From: an uncultured Christensenellaceae bacterium
GTDB taxonomy: Bacteria; Bacillota; Clostridia; Christensenellales; Pumilibacteraceae
DNA: 64,000 nucleotides
Direction: 5' to 3'
Assembly: GCA_910587455.1 (NCBI GenBank)
Contig: CAJULK010000007.1
Span: forward strand, 49,742-113,741
This document shows, in pieces, positions 17,219 through 25,020 of the stretch. Both the position numbers and the translations under genes were made by a program. The notes below the pieces were generated by a model. The model made no database searches. It saw only the letters and a list, made by a program, of their open reading frames with translations, and had not been told where the DNA came from. How positions within the stretch are numbered: the first letter of the stretch is position 1; every line of letters starts with the position of its first letter.

Positions 17219-17767
17219 CTATTTATTCTCGTAGATCTCGCGCTTGAGTATGCCTATGTACGGAAGATTGCGGTACTGCTGCGCATAATCGAGCCCGTAG
17301 CCGACTATAAACTCGTCGCCGACCTCGAAGCACGAATAATCGGCGGAAACGGGAACTTGCCTGCGCGACGGTTTGTCGAAAAGCGACACGACGGTAAACG
17401 ACTTGGCGCCGCGGCCTTTTATAAGCTCGCTCATCGTCACGAGCGTATGCCCCGAATCGACTATGTCCTCGACGAGCAAGACGTCGCGGTCTTTGACCGA
17501 CGCGGCGAGATCCATCACTATTTTGGGTATGCCCGAACTTTGAGACGACGAACCGTACGACGACACGGTCATGAAGTCGAGCTGAACGGGAATCGTCATT
17601 GCGCGAACAATGTCGCAAAAAAACATAACGCTGCCCTTGAGTACGCTTATCGCGAGCAGCGGTTTTTCCGTATGTGCGAATTTTTCGTCGAGCCATGCGG
17701 CGGCGGACTTGACTTTGTCTCGGATCTGTTCCTCGGTCACTACGATACGCTCTATGTCATTGTGCAT
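17219..17767 (-). CDS. hpt: Hypoxanthine phosphoribosyltransferase (182 aa)
   Basis: Joins hypoxanthine or guanine to PRPP to make IMP or GMP in purine salvage. The PRPP-binding loop VLLVEDIVDSGHTL (about residues 96-109), the SVLKGSVMFFCD N-terminal loop, the MTVSSYG flexible-loop region, and the C-terminal VGYGLDYAQQYRNLPYIGIL purine-binding segment are all present. At 182 residues it is standard length. A TTGCAA-N17-TATAAT promoter lies at 17801-17829. The permease gene downstream suggests coupled purine uptake and salvage. Confidence 0.96.
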   Translation of the reverse strand: MHNDIERIVVTEEQIRDKVKSAAAWLDEKFAHTEKPLLAISVLKGSVMFFCDIVRAMTIPVQLDFMTVSSYGSSSQSSGIPKIVMDLAASVKDRDVLLVEDIVDSGHTLVTMSELIKGRGAKSFTVVSLFDKPSRRQVPVSADYSCFEVGDEFIVGYGLDYAQQYRNLPYIGILKREIYENK

Positions 17768-17800
17768 TCGGTATACACCGCCCTTTCGACATTTTTACCG

Positions 17801-17829
17801 ATTATAACATATATAGACACAAATTGCAA
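17801..17829 (-). promoter_or_regulatory. Promoter of hpt
   Basis: Minus-strand TTGCAA and TATAAT with a 17-base spacer. The leader to the start codon is about 30 bases; no purine riboswitch was recognised in it. Confidence 0.55.
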
Positions 17830-17919
17830 CAAATTCGGAAACATTCTTAATATTTTTCGGCGTATCGGTCTTTATCTCTCCGAACGAGCGTACGAATATC
17901 TCTCTGTCGATCTATAAAT

Positions 17920-18735
17920 CTAATTGTCCTTGACGAACACCGCGGAAACCGACACGGGCGCAGTCACGCTTTTCTCGCTGCGCGACGGCGCGGTTTCGTC
18001 GTCAGACCAACGCAAAAACCTGTAGCCTTTCGCAGGCAACGCAGTGACCGTCGTGCCGCAATCGCCGAACGCCACAGTCTGCTCTGTCGCGCCGAAGACC
18101 GAACCCTCGCCCACCGCGTCGTACTTGACCGTATAGCCGAACACGGCATACACCGTCTTGTCTTCGAGCAGGCGCTTATCGGTGCGGCTCGCCGTCTTTA
18201 CGCCGTCCGACCAATACATGAACACCGCATTATCGTCGGGGATCGCCGTGACCGTTTTACAGTCGTACCCCGCCTGCACGGTCTGGTCGGCATAGCAATC
18301 TATCCTGCCGCCGCCGTTTGTCTTGTATGCAACGGTTATGGGGTCTGAAATCTTTCTGAAAACAGCGAGTGCCGCGAACGACGACTTGACGTTCGAGTCG
18401 CTGCGCTCGGCGTCTTTCACGCCGTCCGACCATTCCAAAAAATAATATCCGGGGTCGGCGACGGCTTTTATTTTGCACGCTTTTTCGCCGTCGGCGATGT
18501 TTTGGTGGTATCTCTCGTCGCTCTTGTACGATCTTCCGCTTCCTTCGGCATAGCCGAAAGGTATCTCTTGCACGCTGCCGCCGTCGTACGCACCGTACGT
18601 GACGGTGTGGTACACAACGGGTTTGCTTTGACGGAATTTCCATGCCGTAAACGGCGACAGCACGAACGCGACAAACAGAATCACCGCTAACGCCGACAGT
18701 CCTATCGCAACGCGCTTTATCTCTACGCTTGTCAT
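17920..18735 (-). CDS. Membrane-anchored InlB B-repeat-like protein (271 aa)
   Basis: A single N-terminal transmembrane helix (about residues 9-30, RVAIGLSALAVILFVAFVLS) anchors an extracellular region of three divergent beta-grasp repeats of the InlB B-repeat/'bacterial repeat' type. Each repeat contains the hallmark x-G-x-x-F/Y-x-x-W-S-D-G-V/x segment: GYYFLEWSDG, AVFMYWSDGV, GYRFLRWSDD. These domains occur in Firmicute surface proteins and serve as spacers or in adhesion; no binding partner can be named. The ATG at 18735 is preferred because AAGGAGG lies six bases upstream, whereas an upstream in-frame start lacks a site. It is monocistronic, with its promoter at 18771-18799. Confidence 0.8.
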   Translation of the reverse strand: MTSVEIKRVAIGLSALAVILFVAFVLSPFTAWKFRQSKPVVYHTVTYGAYDGGSVQEIPFGYAEGSGRSYKSDERYHQNIADGEKACKIKAVADPGYYFLEWSDGVKDAERSDSNVKSSFAALAVFRKISDPITVAYKTNGGGRIDCYADQTVQAGYDCKTVTAIPDDNAVFMYWSDGVKTASRTDKRLLEDKTVYAVFGYTVKYDAVGEGSVFGATEQTVAFGDCGTTVTALPAKGYRFLRWSDDETAPSRSEKSVTAPVSVSAVFVKDN

Positions 18736-18770
18736 TGCCGCCTCCTTTCGCACGGAATTTCGATACATAT

Positions 18771-18799
18771 ATTTTAACAAAACGCACACACGATGTCAA
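18771..18799 (-). promoter_or_regulatory. Promoter of the InlB-repeat gene
   Basis: TTGACA, 17 bases, TAAAAT on the minus strand, 35 bases ahead of the chosen ATG. Confidence 0.7.
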
Positions 18800-18867
18800 T
18801 ACGTATTGCCGCGACGCGCTCATTTCTAATTAAATTCTAATTTTATCTGTTCCGTCAAAATACTCAA

Positions 18868-18893
18868 ATCAAAAACCCCGCACGCATGCGGGG
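18868..18893 (-). terminator. Terminator after the metallo-hydrolase gene
   Basis: On the minus strand CCCCGCA, loop TGCG, TGCGGGG followed by TTTTTGATTTG. It closes the DUF1934/metallo-hydrolase unit. Confidence 0.75.
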
Positions 18894-18928
18894 CAACGAA
18901 TAACATAATCATCAAGCGCGGTTTCGCT

Positions 18929-19579
18929 TTACCGCTTGTTCATAACGACAAGCCGCGTGACCGAACTTTCGTCGAAGTCCGTGCGGTCGAGTTCGAGTTC
19001 GTCCACGTCCTCTTCGACGTTCTCGTCGTCGAACAGGCGCGCAAACGGTTCTACCTTGTCTATATCGAGTTCGCAATGCTTTATCTTGTAGTGCATGGGG
19101 ATCACGATATCGGGCATCAGTTTATCGACGTATTCCTTGGCTGTTTCGGCGTCGATCGTATAATTGCCGCCGACGGGTATCAACAACACGTTGACGGGCA
19201 AAAGCCGCTCGATAAGTTCGGGCGAACACGGCTCGCCTATATCGCCCATGTGGCAAATATTGACGCCGTCCATGCCGAACTTGTAAATAATGTTCTTGCC
19301 GCGCTTCTCGCCCTCGCTGTCGTCGTGGAAGGTCTGCACGCCCGTTATATGTATGCCCTCGTACTCGAACTTGCCGGGCTTATCGAACACGCTCTTGTAC
19401 TCGCGAACGCTTTTAAGAAAGTTGTGATCGCCGTGCCCGTGCGATACGGTCACGACGTCTGCCGACTGCGGTTCGGCGGCGTATCCGACCATATCGGGAT
19501 CGTACGGGTCTGTGAGCACCGAAAGTCCGGTGCTTTCCGTAAGAACGAACGAAGAATGTCCCAACCACTTGATTTTCAT
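18929..19579 (-). CDS. Metal-dependent hydrolase, metallo-beta-lactamase fold (216 aa)
   Basis: Belongs to the small MBL-fold hydrolases related to UPF0173. The N-terminal MKIKWLGHSSFVL strand, the metal motif SHGHGDHN (H-x-H-x-D-H), GVQTFHDD, MGDIGEP and the C-terminal PMHYK are in family order. The physiological substrate of this group is generally unknown. At 216 residues it is a single-domain cytosolic enzyme, and the C-terminal acidic segment (ENVEEDVDELELD) is an addition. The gene follows the DUF1934 gene with no gap and is probably cotranscribed with it. Confidence 0.88.
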   Translation of the reverse strand: MKIKWLGHSSFVLTESTGLSVLTDPYDPDMVGYAAEPQSADVVTVSHGHGDHNFLKSVREYKSVFDKPGKFEYEGIHITGVQTFHDDSEGEKRGKNIIYKFGMDGVNICHMGDIGEPCSPELIERLLPVNVLLIPVGGNYTIDAETAKEYVDKLMPDIVIPMHYKIKHCELDIDKVEPFARLFDDENVEEDVDELELDRTDFDESSVTRLVVMNKR

Positions 19580-19999
19580 TTAATTTACCCCTTGTCTGTC
19601 CTTAACGAACCGCGCCGAAATTTTTACGGCTCGGTCGATGACTTCGCCCGACGCTTCGAGCGAATATTTAAGCGCTATTTCCACGCCGTCGCCATTTACC
19701 TCGACGACGCGAGATTCGGTAACGACGGTCACGTTCATGCCGCCGAACGGCGTTTCGAGCACCGACTCGGCGCGCTCGTCCGAAAATTCGACGGTATACG
19801 AAAGTAACCCCGACGCGCACAACCGCGTGCGGAGCTTCGAATGATCCACCGTATATTTATCCTCACCGATAGCGAAGTCCAAAACGAACCCGTCGGCGCG
19901 CGGAACAAACCCGCCGCTCAAAACGAGCGGTTCTCCGTCCGACGCAACGGTCGCTTCTATTGGTATTTTGCTACTTCGGGAATTGTCCGAACCGTCCAT
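19580..19999 (-). CDS. DUF1934 family protein (139 aa)
   Basis: A small beta-barrel (calycin-like) protein of the DUF1934/YwiB type. The chain is an alternating beta pattern: DKYTVDHSKLRTRLCASGLLSYTVEF and ESVLETPFGGMNVTVVTESRVVEVNGDGVEIALKYSLE, the latter matching the family 'TPYG' and 'LxYxL' landmarks. Its function is unknown. The start has no ribosome site: TTGACA-N17-TAGAAT upstream places the -10 box nine bases before the ATG, so the message would carry almost no leader. It is followed directly by the metallo-hydrolase gene. Confidence 0.75.
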   Translation of the reverse strand: MDGSDNSRSSKIPIEATVASDGEPLVLSGGFVPRADGFVLDFAIGEDKYTVDHSKLRTRLCASGLLSYTVEFSDERAESVLETPFGGMNVTVVTESRVVEVNGDGVEIALKYSLEASGEVIDRAVKISARFVKDRQGVN

Positions 20000-20008
20000 G
20001 ATGGTTTT

Positions 20009-20037
20009 ATTCTACACTATATTTATTTTTATGTCAA
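20009..20037 (-). promoter_or_regulatory. Near-leaderless promoter of the DUF1934 gene
   Basis: Minus-strand TTGACA and TAGAAT with a 17-base spacer. Only nine bases separate the -10 box from the ATG at 19999. Confidence 0.7.
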
Positions 20038-20048
20038 CAAATCGGCGG

Positions 20049-21407
20049 CTACTTTCTGAGCGCCATAGCTTTTATGTCGTTGACCGCCGTACGGATCTTG
20101 GCGTCTGTCGCAATGAGCGAACCTATCTTTGCGCGCGCGTGCATAACGGTTGTGTGTTCTCTGCCGCCGAAGAACTCGCCTATGGACGCGAGCGGAAGAT
20201 TGGGCAACAGCTCGTTTATTATGTATATGGCTATCTGACGCGGCTCGACGATCTCTTTGTTCTTCTTTTTTCCGATCAAGTCGTCTTTTTTGACGTTGAA
20301 GTATCGGCACGTACAATTAACTATTTCGTCGGCGTTGATCTCGTCGTGCTCCTGCACCTGATAATCGCGCAACGCTTCCTGACAAATGGCTATATCGACT
20401 TTGCGTTCGTACAGCCGCGACAGGAACACCGCCTTGGTCAACACGCCTTCCATTTCACGGATATTGTCGGTTACGCGCTCGGCTATGTACATGAGCTCGT
20501 TCATGCCTATGTTGATCGGCACGTCCTGCGCCTTGGTTTGAAGTATTGCCACGCGCGTTTCGAGGTCGGGCGCCTGAACATCCACTATAACGCTCGACGC
20601 AAAACGCGAGCGCACGCGGCTGTCGAGATCGGGAATATCCTTGGGCGGACGGTCTGACGCGAACACCATCTGTTTGCCCGCACTTTTGAGCGCCTCGAAA
20701 GTGTGGAATATCTCGTCTGCGGTAGCAGGTTTTTTGCTTATGAACTGAACGTCGTCTATCATCAAAAGATCGACTTTTCTGTACTTGTCGCGGAACGACT
20801 GATTATTGACGCCGTTGGGCGAACGTATCGACGCGATAAATTCGTTGATGAACGTATCGGACGAAACGTAAAGTATTTTCATGTTAGGCATGGACATGCG
20901 TATCTCGTTACCGATAGCGTGCATGAGATGCGTCTTGCCAAGCCCCACGTCGCCGTATATGAACAGCGGGTTGCACGCCTCGCCGGGATGCTCGGCAACT
21001 TCGCGCGCTATGGCCTGCGCATACCTGTTGCACCCGCCTACGACAAACTTGGCAAATGTGTACTTGGGATTGAGCATAGCCGTTTTCGGCTTATCGTCCT
21101 CGCCCGAAAGCTCTGAAGCCGCCGACGGCTTATCCGCCTGTTCGAGATACTCGGGCACTTCGTCTTCCGAAATGACTATAAGCGCCGCGGGCGCATCCTC
21201 GATGTCGCGAAGCGTGCGTTTAAGCAAAGGCAAATACTTGGCTATGACTTCCGTCTTGGATCCGGGCGTAGGCGAAACAACGCCGAGAATATTATCCTCG
21301 ACGCGAATAACGCGCAGCGGTTTGATCCACACGTCGAAGCCGAGCGAATTGACTTCGACTTCCAATACCGACAGCATTTCCTGCCAAACAGATTCCACGT
21401 TCTTCAT
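20049..21407 (-). CDS. dnaA: DnaA-type replication initiator (452 aa)
   Basis: AAA+ ATPase that binds DnaA boxes and opens the origin. All four domains are recognisable: domain I (residues 1-80, SVWQEMLSVLEVEV...FDVWIKPLRVI), a short linker, the AAA+ core with Walker A GDVGLGKTH (about 152-159), Walker B LLMIDDVQFI and the FASDRPPKDIPDLDSRVRSRF sensor/arginine-finger region, and domain IV with FFGGREHTTVMHARAKI. The Walker A reads GDVG where most DnaAs have GGVG or GNVG. The neighbours are not dnaN, recF, gyrB or rpmH, and no TTATCCACA cluster was seen, so the origin is not evident here. The start is ATG 21407 or GTG 21410; both are too close to the -10 box for a ribosome site. Confidence 0.95.
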   Translation of the reverse strand: MKNVESVWQEMLSVLEVEVNSLGFDVWIKPLRVIRVEDNILGVVSPTPGSKTEVIAKYLPLLKRTLRDIEDAPAALIVISEDEVPEYLEQADKPSAASELSGEDDKPKTAMLNPKYTFAKFVVGGCNRYAQAIAREVAEHPGEACNPLFIYGDVGLGKTHLMHAIGNEIRMSMPNMKILYVSSDTFINEFIASIRSPNGVNNQSFRDKYRKVDLLMIDDVQFISKKPATADEIFHTFEALKSAGKQMVFASDRPPKDIPDLDSRVRSRFASSVIVDVQAPDLETRVAILQTKAQDVPINIGMNELMYIAERVTDNIREMEGVLTKAVFLSRLYERKVDIAICQEALRDYQVQEHDEINADEIVNCTCRYFNVKKDDLIGKKKNKEIVEPRQIAIYIINELLPNLPLASIGEFFGGREHTTVMHARAKIGSLIATDAKIRTAVNDIKAMALRK

Positions 21408-21415
21408 CACATACG

Positions 21416-21444
21416 ATTATACACCACTCGCCGACGAAAATCAA
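21416..21444 (-). promoter_or_regulatory. Leaderless promoter of dnaA
   Basis: Minus-strand TTGATT, 17-base spacer, TATAAT. The -10 box ends five bases before GTG 21410 and eight before ATG 21407, so transcription should start at or within a base or two of the start codon. Confidence 0.7.
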
Positions 21445-21498
21445 GGATTTATCGCATTTTTCGCGTTCATTAAATTGCGTGCCGCAATGCGGCGGCAT

Positions 21499-21529
21499 AA
21501 TACACAAAGACCGCACTCTACGTGCGGTC
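21499..21529 (-). terminator. Hairpin terminator overlapping the end of the 82-aa gene
   Basis: GACCGCAC, five-base loop, GTGCGGTC, followed on the minus strand by TTTGTGTATT. The stop codon of the small upstream gene lies in the loop. Confidence 0.6.
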
Positions 21530-21766
21530 ATGTCTAACCGAAAACCATTTCTGCGACGGATACGCGTCGCGGTAGATAGTCTTTTTCCGCCCTTCCACAA
21601 TGCAGTCGTACCGCGTCGGCGAAACGCACTCCACATCGGGCGCATGCCGCATACTCGACAGCACCTTATCCACTTCGTACCGCTTCCCGTCCTTTACGAC
21701 GGCGAGCGGCGTTATTTTCCCGTTCTCGTCGCACAGCTCGATCACGGCGATCGCTATTCGTTGCAT
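21518..21766 (-). CDS. Small conserved-type hypothetical protein (82 aa)
   Basis: The chain reads like a small beta-barrel family frequent in clostridia: an N-terminal MQRIAIAVIELCDENGKITPLAVVKDGKRYEVDKVL, a central RYDCIVEGRKKTIYRD and a C-terminal aromatic end (KWFSV). Related small proteins have the pattern 'G-x-I-x-P-L-x-I-x-W-x-D/G-G-x-x-Y-x-I-D-x-V'. Their function is not known. The stop lies inside a terminator hairpin, which supports this as a real transcription unit. No promoter consensus was identified upstream. Confidence 0.6.
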   Translation of the reverse strand: MQRIAIAVIELCDENGKITPLAVVKDGKRYEVDKVLSSMRHAPDVECVSPTRYDCIVEGRKKTIYRDAYPSQKWFSVRHDRT

Positions 21767-21888
21767 CGTTTATAATACGTTATGATTCTGCCGTTGAGAT
21801 TCTGCACGTCGGGCTGCCATCGTTCGGATTGACAAAAGCGACTTTATTGCGAGTAAGCATGAGCCGACATAGAACATTCTGTTCGCAA

Positions 21889-22425
21889 TCAATAATTTTC
21901 GGCTTTCATTTCGAAAAACGCTTTGGGGTGCGCGCATACGGGGCAAACTTCGGGCGCGGCGTCCGCCACTACGATATGTCCGCAGTTCATGCACACCCAA
22001 ACGACCTGAACGCCCTTTTTGAACACCTCGTTGCGCTCGATATTGACGGACAGCTTTACGTAACGCTCCTCGTGCGAGCGCTCTATCTGAGCGACCTTGC
22101 GGAAAAGTTCGGCTATGTTTGAAAAACCCTCTTTGTCCGCCTCCTCGGCAAACGTTTTGTACATATCCGTCCATTCGAAATGTTCGCCGTCGGCGGCGTC
22201 TTTAAGGTTGGCGGGAGTGCTCGCTATCCCGCCGTGCAGCAGTTTGAACCAGATTTTCGCGTGCTCGCGCTCGTTAGCCGCGGTTTCGGCGAATATAGCC
22301 GCGATCTGCTCGTAGCCGTCCTTTTTCGCCTTGGAAGCGTAAAAGTCGTATTTGTTGCGCGCCATGCTTTCCCCCGAAAACGCGGTCATGAGATTTTCTT
22401 CCGTTTTGGTGCCCTTGAGATTCAT
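21889..22425 (-). CDS. Rubrerythrin (178 aa)
   Basis: Non-haem di-iron peroxidase that removes hydrogen peroxide in anaerobes. The four-helix ferritin-like domain (residues 1-140) has GTKTEENLMTAFSGESMARNKYDFYA, ANEREHAKIWF and the second EEADKEGFSNIAELFRKVAQIERSHEERY, giving the Glu/His ligands. The C-terminal rubredoxin domain carries CMNCGHIV and CPVCAHPKAFF (two CxxC). The ATG at 22425 is chosen because AAGGAG lies upstream and the family begins with MxLKGTKTEENL; an upstream extension is not conserved. An 8-bp inverted repeat (TTACGGGT/ACCCGTAA, 22448-22483) upstream could be an operator. Confidence 0.96.
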   Translation of the reverse strand: MNLKGTKTEENLMTAFSGESMARNKYDFYASKAKKDGYEQIAAIFAETAANEREHAKIWFKLLHGGIASTPANLKDAADGEHFEWTDMYKTFAEEADKEGFSNIAELFRKVAQIERSHEERYVKLSVNIERNEVFKKGVQVVWVCMNCGHIVVADAAPEVCPVCAHPKAFFEMKAENY

Positions 22426-22483
22426 ATAAACTCCTTGAAAACAAAATTTACGGGTATACCGCCCGCAGTCGATACACCCGTAA

Positions 22484-22526
22484 CTATAAAACAAAAGCGC
22501 GGAATGATTTTGTATAACTTCCGCGC
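22484..22526 (-). terminator. Terminator after the ROK kinase gene
   Basis: Minus-strand GCGCGGAA, 14-base loop, TTCCGCGC, then TTTTGTTTT. It separates the ROK kinase unit from rubrerythrin. Confidence 0.75.
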
Positions 22527-22594
22527 ATTAAGTCGAATATTGTTCGTTTGTTATTTTTTCCGTTTTACGCCATCCGCAAAAACGTAGCCGAATG

Positions 22595-23551
22595 TCAAAC
22601 CGCAACGCCGTCCGCGAGGATAAGCGCCGCCGCGCCTATTATGCCGGCGTCGTTTCCGAGCTCGGCAACCGCAATGTCGAACTTGGGCACGCCCTCGAAC
22701 CCGTAGTTTCGCGCCTTGCAGTACGCGTCGAGTTTGTCTGTAAGATACTTGCCCTGCGCGCAAACTCCGCCGCCGAGGATTATCGCCTGCGGACGGAAAA
22801 TATTGGCGAAATTGAGCATGCCTTCGCCGAGATACTTGACGAAATTATCTACTACCGCGACAGCCGATTTATCGCCGCTCTTGCTGCACTCGAACGCCGT
22901 GCGTCCGTCCACGTCGTCGAGCGACGGCGAAAATTTCCACATAGCCGACGACTTATTCTCCAACATAGCTTTTTTGGTGTCGCGAATGAGCGCCGTAGCA
23001 CTGCAATACGCTTCCATGCATCCGCGCCTGCCGCAACTGCACTGTTCGCCGTCCACGACTATGACCATATGCCCGAGCTCCGCGCCTTTGCTTCCGTAGC
23101 CCTCGTACAGCTTGTTGTCGATTACGATACCGCCGCCGACGCCCGTTCCGAGCGTTATTGTAACGGTGTCCGAATACGCCTTGCCCGCGCCGTAAACCGT
23201 TTCGCCGAGCGCCGCCACGTTTGCGTCGTTGCTCATCTTTACCGGCTTGTTGCGCAAACGCTTATAAAGCATGTCCGCAAGCGGAACGTCCGTCCATTTC
23301 AGATTGTACGCACGGTTGACTATGCCGTGCGCCGAATCTATCGCGCCGGGACTGCCCACGCCGACGCCTGCGAAATCGGGATCGGAAAAATCCGCGAGAC
23401 TCGACACAAGCCCCGCAATGTCGTCCGCTATCTTTTCGGCGCCGCCGTCTACGTCCGTAACGACTCTGCCGTGCTTTTTTATCTTTCCGTTTTCGTCTAC
23501 GACGCCCGCCTTGATCGACATGCCGCCTATATCTATTCCGACGCAGTACAT
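22595..23551 (-). CDS. ROK-family glucokinase-like sugar kinase (318 aa)
   Basis: ATP-dependent cytosolic hexose kinase of the ROK family. The phosphate-1 motif IDIGGMSIKAGVVD is at residues 5-18, GVGSPGAIDS follows, the catalytic MSNDANVAALGE and adenosine GTGVGGGIV motifs are intact, and the ROK zinc cluster appears as CSCGRRGCMEAYCS. Length and motif spacing match clostridial glucokinases, but ROK enzymes vary in sugar, so the substrate (probably glucose) is inferred. It is 12 bases downstream of the membrane-protein gene and ends at the terminator at 22484-22526. Confidence 0.93.
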   Translation of the reverse strand: MYCVGIDIGGMSIKAGVVDENGKIKKHGRVVTDVDGGAEKIADDIAGLVSSLADFSDPDFAGVGVGSPGAIDSAHGIVNRAYNLKWTDVPLADMLYKRLRNKPVKMSNDANVAALGETVYGAGKAYSDTVTITLGTGVGGGIVIDNKLYEGYGSKGAELGHMVIVVDGEQCSCGRRGCMEAYCSATALIRDTKKAMLENKSSAMWKFSPSLDDVDGRTAFECSKSGDKSAVAVVDNFVKYLGEGMLNFANIFRPQAIILGGGVCAQGKYLTDKLDAYCKARNYGFEGVPKFDIAVAELGNDAGIIGAAALILADGVAV

Positions 23552-23563
23552 AACTTTTCCGTC

Positions 23564-24946
23564 CTACTTGATTATTATGGTGTTTATCGACGATTCGAGT
23601 TTGTCTTTGTTCTCCACGTCGCGTTCTTTGAGATATTTTCCGAACATATTGACGGCGCTGTGCCTATCGATTATAACGTATCTGCGGTTGACGGGCAGCC
23701 TCTTGTTTTCGCCGGGCGACCCGCCGTTTTTGCCCGTGCCCGAATTTTTGGGCTTGCCCGACTTCGCCTTGCCGCCGCTCGGCTTTGCGGCAGACTTGAC
23801 CGGCGGTTTCGTACCGCGCCCCGATGTTTCTGCGGACGGCTTTTGTGCCGCACCGTCGCGCTCTGAAGGTTTGACTATGGTTCTCACTTTGGGTATATAT
23901 ATGCCGCGGTCCGGCTCTACGTTCCCGTCAGCATAATCTTCTGCCCCGACGTTTTCCGCATCGACCGAAAATGCCGCGTCGCCGTCGTAGCCGCCGAACG
24001 GCTCGTCTTTTTCGGCTGAGCGCTCATACGTCTCTACTCCGTCCGTTTTCTCCGAAGCATACTCTTCCGTCTCATAGACGCTCGAAGTTTCTTCGACCGA
24101 CCGTTCCCCGCCGTAAGCAAACTCCACGTCCGACTCCGACGCACGATCATCCGCGCGCTCGGTCGATTCTTCGCAGATCCCGTCCGTGCCGTCATCTGAA
24201 GCCTGCATATCTTCGTCTAAAGTCCGTTCCGAATACTGTTCGGATTTTTCCGCGTCGGACGCTTGCGCGTCGATATCGTCAAACGAATCGAAGCCGTCGT
24301 CCGTCGTATCGGACAGACCTACGAACTCGCTATGCTTTTCGGTTTTTTCGGATTCCACACGCCAATCGAAGTCCTCGCTCTCCGCAGATTCCGAAACGGC
24401 AGGCTCTTCCGACGCGCGGTCGGCGGCGGTACTCGTCTTTTGAACCGCCGCGTCCGCGATACGCTTTATTTTGGCAAGCTGCGCTTCGCGTTTTAGCTCC
24501 TCTGCGGACTTTTCGGTTTTTGTCTTTTTTTGTTTGCCGTCCGCCTTCTTTCCGCCCTTGATGTTTGCCAGCTTGCAATCGGCAATGAGCGCTATCAGCG
24601 ACAGTATGAACAATCCGAAAGATATCACCGCGCCCAAAGACGACGCGAGTATAACGAACAGCCGAGCGATAGGAAGCGCGAAACTATCCGAACCGACGAC
24701 GAGCCACGCCCCGTCCGCGATCACGATTTTGAACGAACCGGACAGCATCGTCAAAACAGCGCAGAACAACAGCGCCGTCGAAGCTATCAAAACGAGCGAA
24801 GCGACTATCCTAAGGATAATATCGAAAGCGTTGCATCTGCGCTTACCCTTTGCAACTACCGCTATGACCGAAGCGAACAAAAACAAAATAAGCGCTGCCG
24901 ACACTCCGACAAAAACTATATCGAATGTGATTTTCCAATCGATCAT
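23564..24946 (-). CDS. Membrane protein with long acidic, low-complexity cytoplasmic tail (460 aa)
   Basis: Three hydrophobic segments lie at about residues 8-32, 43-72 and 92-125. A Lys-rich segment with AEELKREAQLAKIKRIADAA follows, then about 200 residues rich in Asp, Glu and Ser with little predicted order (residues 170-370), a Lys/Pro/Gly-rich linker (about 385-425), and a conserved-looking C-terminal end RYVIIDRHSAVNMFGKYLKERDVENKDKLESSI. No known domain was recognised; the C-terminal tail could be a small folded module. The gene is driven by a perfect leaderless promoter at 24953-24981 and is cotranscribed with the ROK kinase. Confidence 0.75.
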   Translation of the reverse strand: MIDWKITFDIVFVGVSAALILFLFASVIAVVAKGKRRCNAFDIILRIVASLVLIASTALLFCAVLTMLSGSFKIVIADGAWLVVGSDSFALPIARLFVILASSLGAVISFGLFILSLIALIADCKLANIKGGKKADGKQKKTKTEKSAEELKREAQLAKIKRIADAAVQKTSTAADRASEEPAVSESAESEDFDWRVESEKTEKHSEFVGLSDTTDDGFDSFDDIDAQASDAEKSEQYSERTLDEDMQASDDGTDGICEESTERADDRASESDVEFAYGGERSVEETSSVYETEEYASEKTDGVETYERSAEKDEPFGGYDGDAAFSVDAENVGAEDYADGNVEPDRGIYIPKVRTIVKPSERDGAAQKPSAETSGRGTKPPVKSAAKPSGGKAKSGKPKNSGTGKNGGSPGENKRLPVNRRYVIIDRHSAVNMFGKYLKERDVENKDKLESSINTIIIK

Positions 24947-24952
24947 ACTTTA

Positions 24953-24981
24953 ATTATACAACCGCACGCATATTTTGTCAA
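24953..24981 (-). promoter_or_regulatory. Leaderless promoter of the 460-aa membrane protein gene
   Basis: Minus-strand TTGACA, 17-base spacer, TATAAT, six bases, ATG. There is no room for a ribosome binding site. Confidence 0.78.
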
Positions 24982-25020
24982 TCCCAAAATCGGCATATGC
25001 GACAATTACATGCAAAAAAG

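Noticed and set aside
20049..21600. Chromosomal origin (oriC) next to dnaA
   Set aside because: No cluster of TTATCCACA boxes or A/T-rich unwinding stretch was seen on either side.
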